From: Bradyrhizobium forestalis
GTDB taxonomy: Bacteria; Pseudomonadota; Alphaproteobacteria; Rhizobiales; Xanthobacteraceae
Assembly (NCBI RefSeq): GCF_002795245.1
Contig: NZ_PGVG01000002.1
Span: forward strand, 248,001 to 312,000
Length of the DNA stretch: 64,000 nt
Reading direction: 5' to 3'
The translations under genes were made by a program, and so were the position numbers. The notes below the pieces were generated by a model. The model saw only the letters and a list, made by a program, of their open reading frames with translations. It was not told the DNA's origin and searched no databases. Below are positions 8,012 through 15,910 of this stretch, piece by piece. How positions within the stretch are numbered: the stretch's first letter is position 1; each line of letters begins with the position of its first letter.

Positions 8012-8372
8012 GGACGCTCTCTTGGTTTTCGAAGTTGAAGGCAGTTTGCGGCACATGCTCGCGATCTTCTACGCACAACGGAGATTTGTACCGCGGCCCC
8101 TGTGGCTTCCGCTTTTGCCAGCGCCCCTTCACGCGCTTGATCTGCTCTTCGTCCTCGACCACCTGCAGCGCAACCCCGAGCGCGCCAAGGATCAGCCCCA
8201 GCGAGTTGTAGGACAGATTCCGCGGCGCGCGCGGGGCCAGCAGCTTCGAGGTGTAGCGCTCCGGAAAGCCGGCGATCGCGTCGATCGTCTCGTTGCTCAC
8301 GTCCAGGTCATCACGCCGCTGACGCAAGGCCTCGACCAGCTCGGCCATGGATGTCGCTTTCTTCGGGGTCAC
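7854..8372 (-). CDS. HTH/XRE-like small regulator, C-terminal boundary unclear
   Basis: A GTG start at 8372 with GGGGGA about 7 bases upstream gives the N-terminal sequence TPKKATSMAELVEALRQRRD. The first about 85 residues resemble a helix-turn-helix fold seen in short Rhizobiales regulators (NETIDAIAGFPERYTSKLL ... LSYNSLGLILGALGVALQVV). The remaining about 55 residues overlap the RHH gene and are Gly/Ser/Pro/Glu-rich, so the true protein may be shorter through a frameshift, or this is a genuine overlap. Likely an element regulator. Confidence 0.5.
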   Translation of the reverse strand: MTPKKATSMAELVEALRQRRDDLDVSNETIDAIAGFPERYTSKLLAPRAPRNLSYNSLGLILGALGVALQVVEDEEQIKRVKGRWQKRKPQGPRYKSPLCVEDREHVPQTAFNFENQESVHVDGAGRGESPLGIEGPDRSPGGEGSAEAIRLDAPSPGGSSGEEPRRRSACD

Positions 8373-9031
8373 GGTTTTCCCCCGATAACGATGATCGACG
8401 AGGTGGACCGGAATTTTTGGGGCAGGCCGCGAAAAAGACCGGGGACCTTCAAAAAAGCACGCGGGGTTTGGATTTGCCCCCACCCCCACCCACCCCCGGT
8501 CTTTTTGCTTGGCAAGCCGGCCTTTTCGGCGAGCTCAGCTATTTCGCCGGTGATCGGCACGCTCGCGCGCACGTGGTCTGCTTCAACAGAGTGAAAGACT
8601 GAGTTGGCACCCGCGCGCGAAATCCCTTCCCCGTGATTTTCAGTCACGGAGTCGACGGCACAAACAAGCGCTTTTTCAATGCACTGCTGACCCGCAAGCA
8701 ACGGTGTCTGCAATATGTCGGCGGACATCGCGATCGTAACGGTTACGTCGTCAGCCGGGCCCGGGCATAATGCAACGTCGCAAGCCAGCATCTCGCGGTT
8801 ACGTCGCACATGGGTCAAACGAGCTCCCCTCTGCCCTTCCCTTCCAAAGCGGCGGGAGCGCCTAGCCGCCCCACAGGCGGCGTTGGGCGCTTCCAACGCT
8901 GGGGGGTATGGGGGGTTGGAGAACAGGCGTTGGAATGGGTGTTGGAAGATGTTGGAATAGGTGTTGGCACCCAAGTTGGCAGGGGTGTTGGAAGGCGCAG
9001 AGGAGCGTTGGTAGGGGTGTTGGAAGGTCAA
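8369..9031 (-). CDS. hypothetical protein, N-terminal part encoded by direct repeats
   Basis: A 220-codon frame from a TTG that overlaps the RepA-like gene's stop (TTGA). The first about 40 residues are encoded by the 12-bp repeat array. The part from about residue 80 onward (REMLACDVALCPGPADDV, then IAMSADILQTPLLAGQQC) looks like ordinary protein. The real start may be the ATG at 8791. It is followed at once by the GTG start of the HTH-like gene. No family recognised. Confidence 0.4.
   Translation of the reverse strand: MTFQHPYQRSSAPSNTPANLGANTYSNIFQHPFQRLFSNPPYPPALEAPNAACGAARRSRRFGREGQRGARLTHVRRNREMLACDVALCPGPADDVTVTIAMSADILQTPLLAGQQCIEKALVCAVDSVTENHGEGISRAGANSVFHSVEADHVRASVPITGEIAELAEKAGLPSKKTGGGWGWGQIQTPRAFLKVPGLFRGLPQKFRSTSSIIVIGGKP
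8915..9030 (+). repeat. 12-bp direct repeat array (iteron-like)
   Basis: Nine copies of a unit close to GTTGGAAKRGGT begin at 8915, 8929, 8941, 8951, 8963, 8975, 8987, 9007 and 9019. Spacing is mostly 12 bases, with units of 10, 14 and 20. A tenth GTTGG at 8882 forms a hairpin CGTTGG-GCGCTT-CCAACG. The array ends at the stop codon of the RepA-type helicase gene. Direct repeats beside a replication helicase gene are typical of iteron origins, so a replication origin is a reasonable guess. Confidence 0.55.
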
Positions 9032-10245
9032 CCGAGCCCCCTCTCGACATGCTGACGGCGCTTGCTGCCTGGGCCCGTCTCGACCGTCCTGATCGCTCCG
9101 CGGGTAAATAGGCGCTCCATGGCGCGCCGGAAGGCTTCTGCGGTGACGCCGCCGGCTTCGGGGTCGCTTGCAAACTCCGATGGAGCGCTGCCCTTTGCCG
9201 AATGAGGGTTGACCCTTCGTCCCTGTGCATTGCGCTTGTCGAGCAGGCGCAGAAACAGCTCCTCTACGTCCCGATCGGCCGCCACGCGGTAGGGCGACGC
9301 CTCGCCGACCATCGCGGTCGTGAAGGTCAATCCGCCCCAGCGAAGGGTCACCTTCTCGCCGGTGCGGCCGTAGTTCGATTTGGTGACCGTGAGCGTTCGG
9401 ACGTCCTGGTCGTCCTTGTCGGGGTCGCTGAGATGCATCATCGAGCGCACCGAGTTGCGCCAGTCGACGGAATTGGCGGTGCCGCTGCCGTCGGCCATGC
9501 CGCGCACCGAGGGGTGGTCGAGCAGCACGATCGCTGTGTCATGCTCGCGCGCGATCTTGCGCAGCATTGCGAGGAAAGCGCGAACCTGCCGGCGGGCGAT
9601 TGCCTCGCCATCGAAAACCGCGGCTACGTTGTCGATCACGACCAGGCGCGGCTTGTGCTCGATGATCCAGGCCTCCAGCCAGTCCAACAGCGGCGCGCGC
9701 GACAGGCGACCGTCCTTGTTGGCGTGCACCAGCCACGTGCTCTCCAGGTCTGGGAACACCATGTGCAGGCTGGGCAGATTGTAGGGATCGAGGCAGCGGT
9801 GCTTGCAGATGCGCTCCACGCGGTCACGGATGTTATGCTCCGGCTCCTCACAGCTCAGGAAAAACGCCGGGCCGCCTTCGATCGTGCAACCGAGCCAGTC
9901 CGGCAGCCCGGCAGCGACGTAAACCAGGAGCTGGGTGATGATCTCGGTTTTCCCGCTGCCCCCGTTCCCCGACATGATCGTCAAATCGCCGCTCGGAACG
10001 CGCGCGGAGGCCAGCCAGCGCTGTTGCTCCTGCTCGATGCCTTTCCATACCGCCGGCGTGATTGCGGCATATGCGGCCCTGGCTGGCTCTGCTGTCTGTG
10101 CTTCGGGTTCGATAGTCCGACCGCCGAACGCGTCGAAGGAGTCGACAAGCGGCCGGCCATCGTCTTCCGTGGATTGGAAGCTGCTTCGCAGGCCAAGGTC
10201 CTCGAACACACTCAGGCCCATCTCTCGATTTGGAATTTTCAGCAT
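9028..10245 (-). CDS. RepA-type AAA ATPase / hexameric replicative helicase
   Basis: ATG 10245 is chosen: GGAGG lies 8 bases upstream and it overlaps the previous stop by ATGA; 405 residues. Walker A is GNGGSGKTE (about residue 94), with a Walker B-like RLVVIDN followed by a DH motif (VLLDHPS). The layout matches RSF1010 RepA-like or AAA_25 helicases, which unwind DNA at plasmid and phage origins. The C-terminal region resembles a short winged-helix tail. It lies in a run of overlapping element genes and next to the repeat array, consistent with element replication. Confidence 0.8.
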   Translation of the reverse strand: MLKIPNREMGLSVFEDLGLRSSFQSTEDDGRPLVDSFDAFGGRTIEPEAQTAEPARAAYAAITPAVWKGIEQEQQRWLASARVPSGDLTIMSGNGGSGKTEIITQLLVYVAAGLPDWLGCTIEGGPAFFLSCEEPEHNIRDRVERICKHRCLDPYNLPSLHMVFPDLESTWLVHANKDGRLSRAPLLDWLEAWIIEHKPRLVVIDNVAAVFDGEAIARRQVRAFLAMLRKIAREHDTAIVLLDHPSVRGMADGSGTANSVDWRNSVRSMMHLSDPDKDDQDVRTLTVTKSNYGRTGEKVTLRWGGLTFTTAMVGEASPYRVAADRDVEELFLRLLDKRNAQGRRVNPHSAKGSAPSEFASDPEAGGVTAEAFRRAMERLFTRGAIRTVETGPGSKRRQHVERGLG

Positions 10246-10691
10246 CACGCTGCCTCCAGGATCTCGAGCAGGGCCGGTGCATCGTCCGGATGATTGCGGA
10301 GCCACGTTGCAAGCCGCTCCGGGTCGCCCGCGCGCAGGACGAAGTGGAAGGCGTCCACGGTGGATTGCGCCGGGCGATAGGCTGGCTTCGCGATCGGCAT
10401 CACTTCCGGCGCCGGCGGCAACTCACCGGTCCAACGCCAGCGGTCCCGCGGATCGGCAAGCTCCCACTGCATCAGAAGCTGCGAGGCATATTCCGAGGGC
10501 CGTTCCTGTGGCGGAGCGAAGGCGGCCGACATGATCGCCTGGACTTCGTCCTGGCCGATCTCGGCAACGATGCTCCACAGCTCGGCGTGATGCTGAACGC
10601 AGTCGACGGCGGCGGCTTTCTCCAAGATGCCGCCCTGCCACCAACCGACGTAATCGCGGCAAAGCTCTTCGAATTCGGGGACGCTGCTCAT
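10245..10691 (-). CDS. hypothetical protein of the replication run
   Basis: 148 residues, acidic, Trp-rich (VGWWQGG, QWELADPRDRWRW). N-terminal helices are followed by a Pro-rich linker and a C-terminal helical segment (DAFHFVLRAGDPERLATWL) ending in PALLEILEAA. It is coupled by ATGA overlaps to the PC4-like gene upstream and the RepA-like gene downstream, so it probably serves element replication or its control. Family not recognised. Confidence 0.6.
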   Translation of the reverse strand: MSSVPEFEELCRDYVGWWQGGILEKAAAVDCVQHHAELWSIVAEIGQDEVQAIMSAAFAPPQERPSEYASQLLMQWELADPRDRWRWTGELPPAPEVMPIAKPAYRPAQSTVDAFHFVLRAGDPERLATWLRNHPDDAPALLEILEAA

Positions 10692-10963
10692 TCGTCGTCC
10701 CCATCGAGCAGGCCAAGCTCCCGCGCCTTTTCCACAGCCTTGTTGATGGCCTTGGCGAGATCGGGCAGCCGGGTGACCTTGATGGCGATGCCCTTCGGGG
10801 TTGGCTTGAGCTTACCGTCGCGATCCATCGCGTGCTTGCGCACGTTGACCAAGTTGTGGCCCTGGTAGGTGGAGAGGTCGACGACAATCGCGTCGTGACG
10901 GCGGTTGGCCCAAAACTGGTCGACAACGACCGGCTCGGCCAATTCAGGCTTGCGGGCTCCCAT
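10688..10963 (-). CDS. PC4/p15-like single-stranded DNA-binding protein
   Basis: 91 residues matching the compact PC4 fold: VVDQFWANRRHDAIVVDL, YQGHNLVNVRKH, then GKLKPTPKGIAIKVTRLPDL and a C-terminal helix. PC4-like proteins bind single-stranded DNA; in phages they are thought to act in replication or transcription. The position just before the RepA-type helicase fits a replication role. Start overlaps nothing upstream, but its stop overlaps the next gene by ATGA. Confidence 0.75.
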   Translation of the reverse strand: MGARKPELAEPVVVDQFWANRRHDAIVVDLSTYQGHNLVNVRKHAMDRDGKLKPTPKGIAIKVTRLPDLAKAINKAVEKARELGLLDGDDE

Positions 10964-10965
10964 GA

Positions 10966-11187
10966 TCAGGCCGCCTGGCTAGGCGTGCGCTCTTGCGACC
11001 GCAGCCAGCGTTCAACGCTCGGCCAGTAATAGGTGACATCACGACCGACGCGCGTGACCGGCGGCCCCTTGCCGTCCCGCTCCCAATCGATCAGCGTGCG
11101 TTCGTTATAGGGTTTGCCGCGGACCTGCTCGCCTAGCTTCTTCGCTAGCGCCTTGCGGGTGAGGTAGTCATTCTGCGTCTCGTGCAT
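10966..11187 (-). CDS. AlpA/excisionase-like helix-turn-helix protein
   Basis: 73 residues. The pattern YLTRKALAKKLG ... ERTLIDWERDGKGPP ... YYWPSVERWLRSQ is that of a winged-helix MerR/AlpA-type domain (HTH_17). Members serve as excisionases or activators of element genes. It is encoded close to the integrase and two bases upstream of the PC4-like gene, a usual place for an excision factor. Which of the two roles it has cannot be decided from sequence. Confidence 0.7.
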   Translation of the reverse strand: MHETQNDYLTRKALAKKLGEQVRGKPYNERTLIDWERDGKGPPVTRVGRDVTYYWPSVERWLRSQERTPSQAA

Positions 11188-11271
11188 CTTCGCTGTCCAT
11201 GCGTTGCAGTTGCATGGAGGTTGAGCGAACGCCGTGCCGTTTGCAGTAAAAGGCCGTCCAGAATATCCGGC

Positions 11272-11820
11272 CTATTTCTTGGAATTGTCTTCCTCGATCA
11301 TCCGCTCATAGGCAGTCCAGATCGCGTGCACCCTACTCTTGCCGAGGGTCACGCCTCGTTTCTTGAATTCTGCAATCGCGGACTGAATGTAGAATTTTTG
11401 ACCCTGTGGCTTCTCGCTGCGTGCGCGAAGCTGGCGGATATAGTCCACGACCTGCCTCTCAAGGATCAGCGACGATGGCCTGCCCTGGCGCATGAAATAG
11501 ACTTTCGCCGTCGGCCGCATCGTTGGCCACGGCGACGGGGTAAAAGGATCGATTGCGAGCGCCAGGAGCTCTGCAGAAATGCCCTTCATCTGATCTCGAA
11601 TAGTGCGTGCCAGCGCGGCCCGCATCTCGTTCTCATCGGCGCTGAAGTGGCTCGGGCTGTCGACGTTCCTTCCAAGGTCCACATCGTAGCCGGATAGCAG
11701 GCGGATAGCCGCGGACTCGTCGGCCATCTTCTCAGCGTCCGACCTCGGTGAAGGTCCTGGCTCGAGCAAATAACCGTCGCGCTTCAGCGATGCAGCCAGA
11801 TCCTCATCACTATTGCTCAT
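11272..11820 (-). CDS. hypothetical protein coupled to the integrase
   Basis: 182 residues, start overlapping the integrase stop by ATGA. The N-terminal half is acidic (SDEDLAASLKRDGYLL); the C-terminal half is basic and helical (LILERQVVDYIRQLRARSEK, AIAEFKKRGVTLGKSRVHAIW), and could bind DNA. No family recognised. The tight coupling suggests expression together with the integrase. Confidence 0.6.
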   Translation of the reverse strand: MSNSDEDLAASLKRDGYLLEPGPSPRSDAEKMADESAAIRLLSGYDVDLGRNVDSPSHFSADENEMRAALARTIRDQMKGISAELLALAIDPFTPSPWPTMRPTAKVYFMRQGRPSSLILERQVVDYIRQLRARSEKPQGQKFYIQSAIAEFKKRGVTLGKSRVHAIWTAYERMIEEDNSKK

Positions 11821-13193
11821 GGCTTTGCGCCCCTCAATTCCGTGGCGTTCGGCTGCGGGCTGAGAATGAGCGCCAAGAGGTCGGCCAGCTTCTCGAACGC
11901 GGCGCGCTTCTCATCGAGGTAGGCGTAACGATCGTAAACACCACGGACGCCGCCGATCACGTGCCCCAGGCAGCGCTCGGCATGATCAGCAGGAACGCCG
12001 GCACGGGACATCAGCGAACGGCCCGTGCGTCGGAGGTCGTGCAGAACCCAATGGGGCATGGGCTCGCGGCCGGCCTCCGATCGGATTTTCGCGATCGTCT
12101 TGTCGAGCTCGCGCTTCGCTTTGCTGAAGCCACTGAAGCCTTTGGCGCCATCGGTCGTCGTGAAGATGAACCACGAATTGCCTTTGGCGCCGGCGGGTTT
12201 CTCGCCGAGCAGTGCCCGCGCCGCCTCGCTCATTGGGATCAGATGGTCAATACCGGTCTTGTAGCGGTCGGCCGGGATCGTCCAGTCGGCGCCGTCGATC
12301 TCGCTGGAGTGCATCAGCGCGGCCTCCGTACGTCGGGTAGTCGTCAGAAGCAGCGACTTGACGAAGCGTGGGTAGCAATCCGGCACGTCCTCGACGGTAC
12401 TCAGTCCCGCCCAAAGGTCGCGTAATTCCTCGTCACTGAGGATACGGTCTCGCGAGTTTGTGCCGACCTGTCGGATCCCCTTCACGATCGGGTTTGTGAA
12501 ATCCTCCTCGCGGGCCTGGAACCAATTGAATGCCTTGCGGAGGTAAGCCAGCGTCCGATCGGCCATGACCGGCCCGCTTTCGTCCTCGATCGCGTCGAGC
12601 ATGTCCACGATATGCGAGCGTCGGAGGCGTCCCTCACCGAACACGGGCAAATCTCCGATATCAGGCGCAACGAGGCGTCGGAACGTGCTCGCGTACTGAT
12701 CCGCGCTTTTCAGCTTCGCTTCCTTGCGGCAGTACCGGTCGACAAACATGTCGAGCAAGCCCGGGTGCTTTTGCTCGCGATCGGACGGATCCGCGTCCGG
12801 ATCGAACGCTCCGCCGATCTTCAGGCCCTCGGGATTGTCACCGTCCTCCATCCGCCTGGTGCGCTCGGGCCTCGGGTCCTCCCGGTTGCCCCTGGCGAGG
12901 TCCTTGACCAGTTTGTCGGCCTTCACGATCGCGTCCCGGACGGTCAGGCTTCCACCCTGGGCATTAGCGTCCCAACGTCCGAGCGTCTCGAGATAGCCCT
13001 TTCCACCCTTCCGGTGAAACAAGACAAACGCTTTGGTGCCCGCAGCAGTGACGCGTACAGCGAAGCCCGCCGGCGCTTTCTTGCCCTGCAGCGTCGCCCC
13101 GCTGAAGTAATGCAGCGTGCTCGGTCGCGGCTTCCCACGGCTGTCGAGCTTCGGCGCCAGATCGGCGACGATCCTTTCGCTGATGTTCGGCAT
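11817..13193 (-). CDS. tyrosine recombinase / integrase
   Basis: ATG 13193 is chosen: GAGGG lies 7 bases upstream; 458 residues. An N-terminal arm-binding-like region (DLAPKLDSRGKPRPS) leads to a SAM-like core domain (about 130-240) and a catalytic domain with Arg in LLTTTRRTEAAL, HDLRRTGRSL, and GHVIGGVRGVYDRYAY carrying the terminal Tyr. It belongs to the phage integrase family used by tRNA-targeting islands and prophages. It sits 174 bases from the tRNA-Lys fragment, with repeated TGTCTGCA sites between, so it is the integrase of this element. Confidence 0.92.
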   Translation of the reverse strand: MPNISERIVADLAPKLDSRGKPRPSTLHYFSGATLQGKKAPAGFAVRVTAAGTKAFVLFHRKGGKGYLETLGRWDANAQGGSLTVRDAIVKADKLVKDLARGNREDPRPERTRRMEDGDNPEGLKIGGAFDPDADPSDREQKHPGLLDMFVDRYCRKEAKLKSADQYASTFRRLVAPDIGDLPVFGEGRLRRSHIVDMLDAIEDESGPVMADRTLAYLRKAFNWFQAREEDFTNPIVKGIRQVGTNSRDRILSDEELRDLWAGLSTVEDVPDCYPRFVKSLLLTTTRRTEAALMHSSEIDGADWTIPADRYKTGIDHLIPMSEAARALLGEKPAGAKGNSWFIFTTTDGAKGFSGFSKAKRELDKTIAKIRSEAGREPMPHWVLHDLRRTGRSLMSRAGVPADHAERCLGHVIGGVRGVYDRYAYLDEKRAAFEKLADLLALILSPQPNATELRGAKP

Positions 13194-13206
13194 TGCCCGC
13201 CCTCTG

Positions 13207-13319
13207 TGTCTGCAGTATGTCTGCACATCGAACCTGATGCGAGCCTCAACCGACCTGATCGAAAGATCAAGAGGCAGGCGTCAAAATCACTGATTTTCTT
13301 GCTGTTTTCTGTGCAGACA
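13207..13319. promoter_or_regulatory. candidate integrase arm-type binding sites
   Basis: TGTCTGCA occurs at 13207-13214 and 13218-13225 as direct repeats, and inverted at 13312-13319. They lie between the integrase start and the attachment core. Phage integrases bind such arm sites flanking the core. The two copies next to the integrase start could also let it repress itself. Confidence 0.4.
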
Positions 13320-13366
13320 CGGGAAAGCGACTCTCGATCAATGGGTTAGGAGAATAAGGTGATTTT

Positions 13367-13413
13367 GACTTTTAATCACGGGGTCCTGGGTTCGAGCCCC
13401 AGCGCGCTCACCA
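13367..13413 (+). other. attR: 3' fragment of tRNA-Lys(UUU)
   Basis: The fragment begins in the anticodon stem-loop (GA-CTTTTAA-TC, anticodon TTT) and continues through the T arm (CTGGG TTCGAGC CCCAG), the 3' acceptor strand CGCGCTC, discriminator A and encoded CCA. No matching 5' acceptor strand or D arm precedes it. This is the usual scar left when an element integrates into the 3' half of a tRNA gene. The intact tRNA-Lys is expected at the other end of the element, outside the window. Confidence 0.8.
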
Positions 13414-13573
13414 AAGCGAAGTGGATAGGTTGATTGCAGAATTGGCAGCCATGGTGCCAGCGAATGTGGTGCTGGGGAAGACGCTCGCATGCGCCGAGGG
13501 GCACAGCTCGGCTCGAGGAAAGAGACTCGACGAATGGAGTCCGGTCGCGCCGCCACCGCGAATACCCAGACGA

Positions 13574-13915
13574 TTATCCTTCGACGGGATCGACGTGATA
13601 GGATCCCGCCTCTCGTACAGCCTTCACTTCGGGAAGCGACTGCAGGCGAGCCATTTCCGAACGGTGAATCTTCCCCGAAACGACTGAAAGGCGGGGAAGG
13701 ATCTGCTCGATCTGCAAACCGAGCCGCTTGAGCTTCTCTACGACACCGGCATCTTCGGCCGCGGCCCTGTTGCGTAGCAGCACAGTCACCTCGATCTGCA
13801 CCGATCGTCTCCTTCTCAAAGGGCTAAGGAGGATGCCAGCCAGTTCCTGAACGAACACCGAAGGATGATGATAAATCTCTTGCCAGATCATGGTAAACGC
13901 CTGGTTAAGGGGCAA
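13574..13915 (-). CDS. probable I9-type protease inhibitor / propeptide-like protein
   Basis: A 113-residue protein starting at a TTG whose AAGGA overlaps the protease stop (an ATG at 13891 is the alternative). From about residue 38 it has an alpha-beta pattern like an inhibitor I9/subtilisin propeptide: VQIEVTVLLRN, AGVVEKLKRLGLQIEQILPR, LSVVSGKIHRSEMARLQSLP, VKAVREAGSYHV. It is encoded 7 bases after the S8 protease gene, which has no obvious I9 domain of its own. I infer that it inhibits or folds that protease in trans. Confidence 0.55.
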   Translation of the reverse strand: MPLNQAFTMIWQEIYHHPSVFVQELAGILLSPLRRRRSVQIEVTVLLRNRAAAEDAGVVEKLKRLGLQIEQILPRLSVVSGKIHRSEMARLQSLPEVKAVREAGSYHVDPVEG

Positions 13916-13922
13916 AATTCCT

Positions 13923-15140
13923 TCATCGAGGCGCCTGAACTAGCCCCGCTCCGACGTCGCGTTGGTGGTGCGGGAGCGCCTTCGCGTTCGAAACGAGCTT
14001 GTCCCAGAGCTTCGTCGCGCGGAGCGACGGATCCGACTCGGCCCACAGTGCCGCGGAACCGGCGACGTGAGGAGCGGCCATGCTGGTACCTCGCAGTCTC
14101 TGATACTTCCGCGGCATCGGAACGGACGAGAAAACGCCCGCCCCTGGCGCGGCGATGTCGATCCCAGTGGTTCCCACTGGAACGCCGGAGGAGAAGTTAG
14201 TCAAGCCTAACCGGCTATCAACCGCTGCTACTGACATAATCGTCGGCGAATTAGCCGGAAAGTCGATCGGAGCTATGTATCCGATATCACGACTGCTTGA
14301 GTTGCCGGCGGCCGCGATCATCAGCCGCCCTTCGTCGAGAGCAGCTTGTCCTATATCGTCAAAGATCGGGTTCGATGTAGTCGCTGAACCCGCGCTCCTA
14401 CCACAAGACATCGACATGATGTCACAGCCATCGACCATTGCCTGGTTGATCCCAAGCAACAGCTGACCCTCGCCGCCAGTTCCACCATCGTCGAGTACTT
14501 TGTACACGTGCAAGTCGGCTTCGGGCGCAACGCCATAGCGCATGCGATTGTGTGCGGCACGTGGACCTGCCGCGGTGCCGGCGCAATGCGTGCCGTGGCC
14601 ACGAACATCTCTCGCATCACAGCCGAATGCACTCCAGTACTTGATCAAACGCCCCGCGTAATCGGGGTGCCGCCGGTCGAACCCTGTATCAAGCACAGCA
14701 ACCTTTATTCCACGACCGCTATACCTGGAGGCACACGCGCCGACGGCTTCAATACCCCAAGTGCATGACAACGAATCTTCGTGCGTCCCAGAATCGTCTT
14801 CGCTTACGTCGGTATGCGCAAAGATATAGAACTCTGGATAGATGCGCCGAACACCGGACTTCTTCTCCAAGATGCTGAGCTGGCGATTCTTGTCACCTTC
14901 GTCGCCACGCAGCACTGCCACGCCAATATGGTCAAGCAGCACGGCTTCTCCATATTGGACGAGAGGTCCCATGTCGATTTCCACCTCCTTGAAATCACTC
15001 GCCGTGGCCACGCGCCCGTTGCCTCGATGAAGCAACTTGATCTCGTCCTTTACATTGAGTCCCTTCTCGAACTGGACAAGATAATTGCCGGTAGGAACAG
15101 GTTCATCAAGCCGAGCTGGCCGCTTTGCAGAAGGCGCCAT
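13923..15140 (-). CDS. S8 family subtilisin-like serine protease
   Basis: ATG 15140 is chosen with AAAGG just upstream; 405 residues. The catalytic triad is visible: Asp in VAVLDTGFD (about residue 150), His in GHGTHCAGT (about 182) and Ser in GTSMAAPHVAGS (about 355). The oxyanion Asn lies in AAAGNSS. No signal peptide or membrane segment is seen, so it may act in the cytoplasm or leave by another route. The N-terminal about 130 residues form a prodomain-like part. It is followed directly by the I9-like gene, forming a likely two-gene unit just outside the attachment site. Confidence 0.88.
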   Translation of the reverse strand: MAPSAKRPARLDEPVPTGNYLVQFEKGLNVKDEIKLLHRGNGRVATASDFKEVEIDMGPLVQYGEAVLLDHIGVAVLRGDEGDKNRQLSILEKKSGVRRIYPEFYIFAHTDVSEDDSGTHEDSLSCTWGIEAVGACASRYSGRGIKVAVLDTGFDRRHPDYAGRLIKYWSAFGCDARDVRGHGTHCAGTAAGPRAAHNRMRYGVAPEADLHVYKVLDDGGTGGEGQLLLGINQAMVDGCDIMSMSCGRSAGSATTSNPIFDDIGQAALDEGRLMIAAAGNSSSRDIGYIAPIDFPANSPTIMSVAAVDSRLGLTNFSSGVPVGTTGIDIAAPGAGVFSSVPMPRKYQRLRGTSMAAPHVAGSAALWAESDPSLRATKLWDKLVSNAKALPHHQRDVGAGLVQAPR

Positions 15141-15646
15141 GGAAAACCTTTCGACAATAAGACTCACTCAAAACGCTCAAAGCCTACTACGTGGGGTTGA
15201 GGGCCGGAAGCGCCCATCTCACATCTCGCGAGTTACTCCTGATTCTGGGTACATCTTAGCGGCGACGCCGACGAAATGGACCGCCCCATAGGGCCCCAGC
15301 CGTAAAGCGTTGAGAAGGCAGCCTTTTGGCCCGATCACCCGCGCACCGAACGGAGCTCAGGGTGCCCACCCAGACCGCGCTACCGTCGTAGCGCGTCCAC
15401 AGTCCCGGTTCGATCTTCGTATTGTCGACCACCAGCACGTAGGATGGGTTGAGCTCTTGCGAAACCCATCACTCGGTGCGATCGGCGCCACTGCGATCCG
15501 CGATTGATCATCGGAGCAATCCTCAAAAGACCGCGAAGTAACGATGGGTTTCGCAAGGGGCTCAACCCATCCTACGAACTTTCAAGCGGCCCACTAAGCC
15601 AATATATATCAAGAAGCTGGTAGCCTTCCTGCGAGATTGAGATCAC
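15141..15646. other. gene-poor region upstream of the protease and of hicB
   Basis: Apart from the palindromic repeat at 15439-15575, I see no gene here. A divergent promoter region for the protease (minus) and hicB (plus) would lie in it, but no clear -35/-10 stands out. No hicA-like frame is present ahead of hicB. Confidence 0.4.
15439..15575. repeat. MITE-like palindromic repeat, copy 1
   Basis: A 137-bp unit with inverted ends: left GTAGGATGGGTTGAGC, then a TTGCGAAACCCATC block; right GATGGGTTTCGCAA followed by GGCTCAACCCATCCTAC. The core contains GATCCGCGATTGATCATCGG, shared with the copies at 15911-16024 and 19063-19215. There is no coding capacity. The structure is that of a non-autonomous miniature element. 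Confidence 0.75.
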
Positions 15647-15877
15647 ATGGGCGAGCGTCCGCACTACAAGATCATCATCGAGCCGCTTTCGGAGGAAGAC
15701 GGCGGCGGATTTGTTGCGACCGTGCCCGACCTTCCCGGCTGCATGTCCGACGGCGCCACCGAATTCGAGGCGGTGCAGAACGTGCAGGACGCAATCACGT
15801 GCTGGATTGAGGCTGCCGAGGAAGAGCATCGTCCCGTTCCCGTCCCCTCGCACCTGCGACGAGCGGCGGCCGGCTAA
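15647..15877 (+). CDS. HicB-family antitoxin-like protein, no HicA partner
   Basis: 76 residues with the HicB N-terminal fold: YKIIIEPLSEEDGGGFVATVPDLPGCMSDGAT, then EAVQNVQDAITCWIEAAEEEHRPVP. HicB proteins neutralise the HicA mRNA interferase. No hicA-like gene (about 60 residues with a dsRBD-like fold) lies on either side, so this is an orphan, perhaps a stand-alone regulator. The repeat immediately upstream and a truncated hicB copy at 18371 suggest rearrangement here. Confidence 0.82.
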   Translation: MGERPHYKIIIEPLSEEDGGGFVATVPDLPGCMSDGATEFEAVQNVQDAITCWIEAAEEEHRPVPVPSHLRRAAAG

Positions 15878-15910
15878 TCCATTGGCGATGGCACTTGCGG
15901 GAGGCCGCGT

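Noticed and set aside
8735..8747. Palindrome CGTAAC-G-GTTACG
   Set aside because: It is short and inside a likely coding frame; one such match is expected by chance.
13367..13413. Complete tRNA-Lys gene
   Set aside because: The 5' acceptor strand and D arm are absent upstream; only the 3' half is present.
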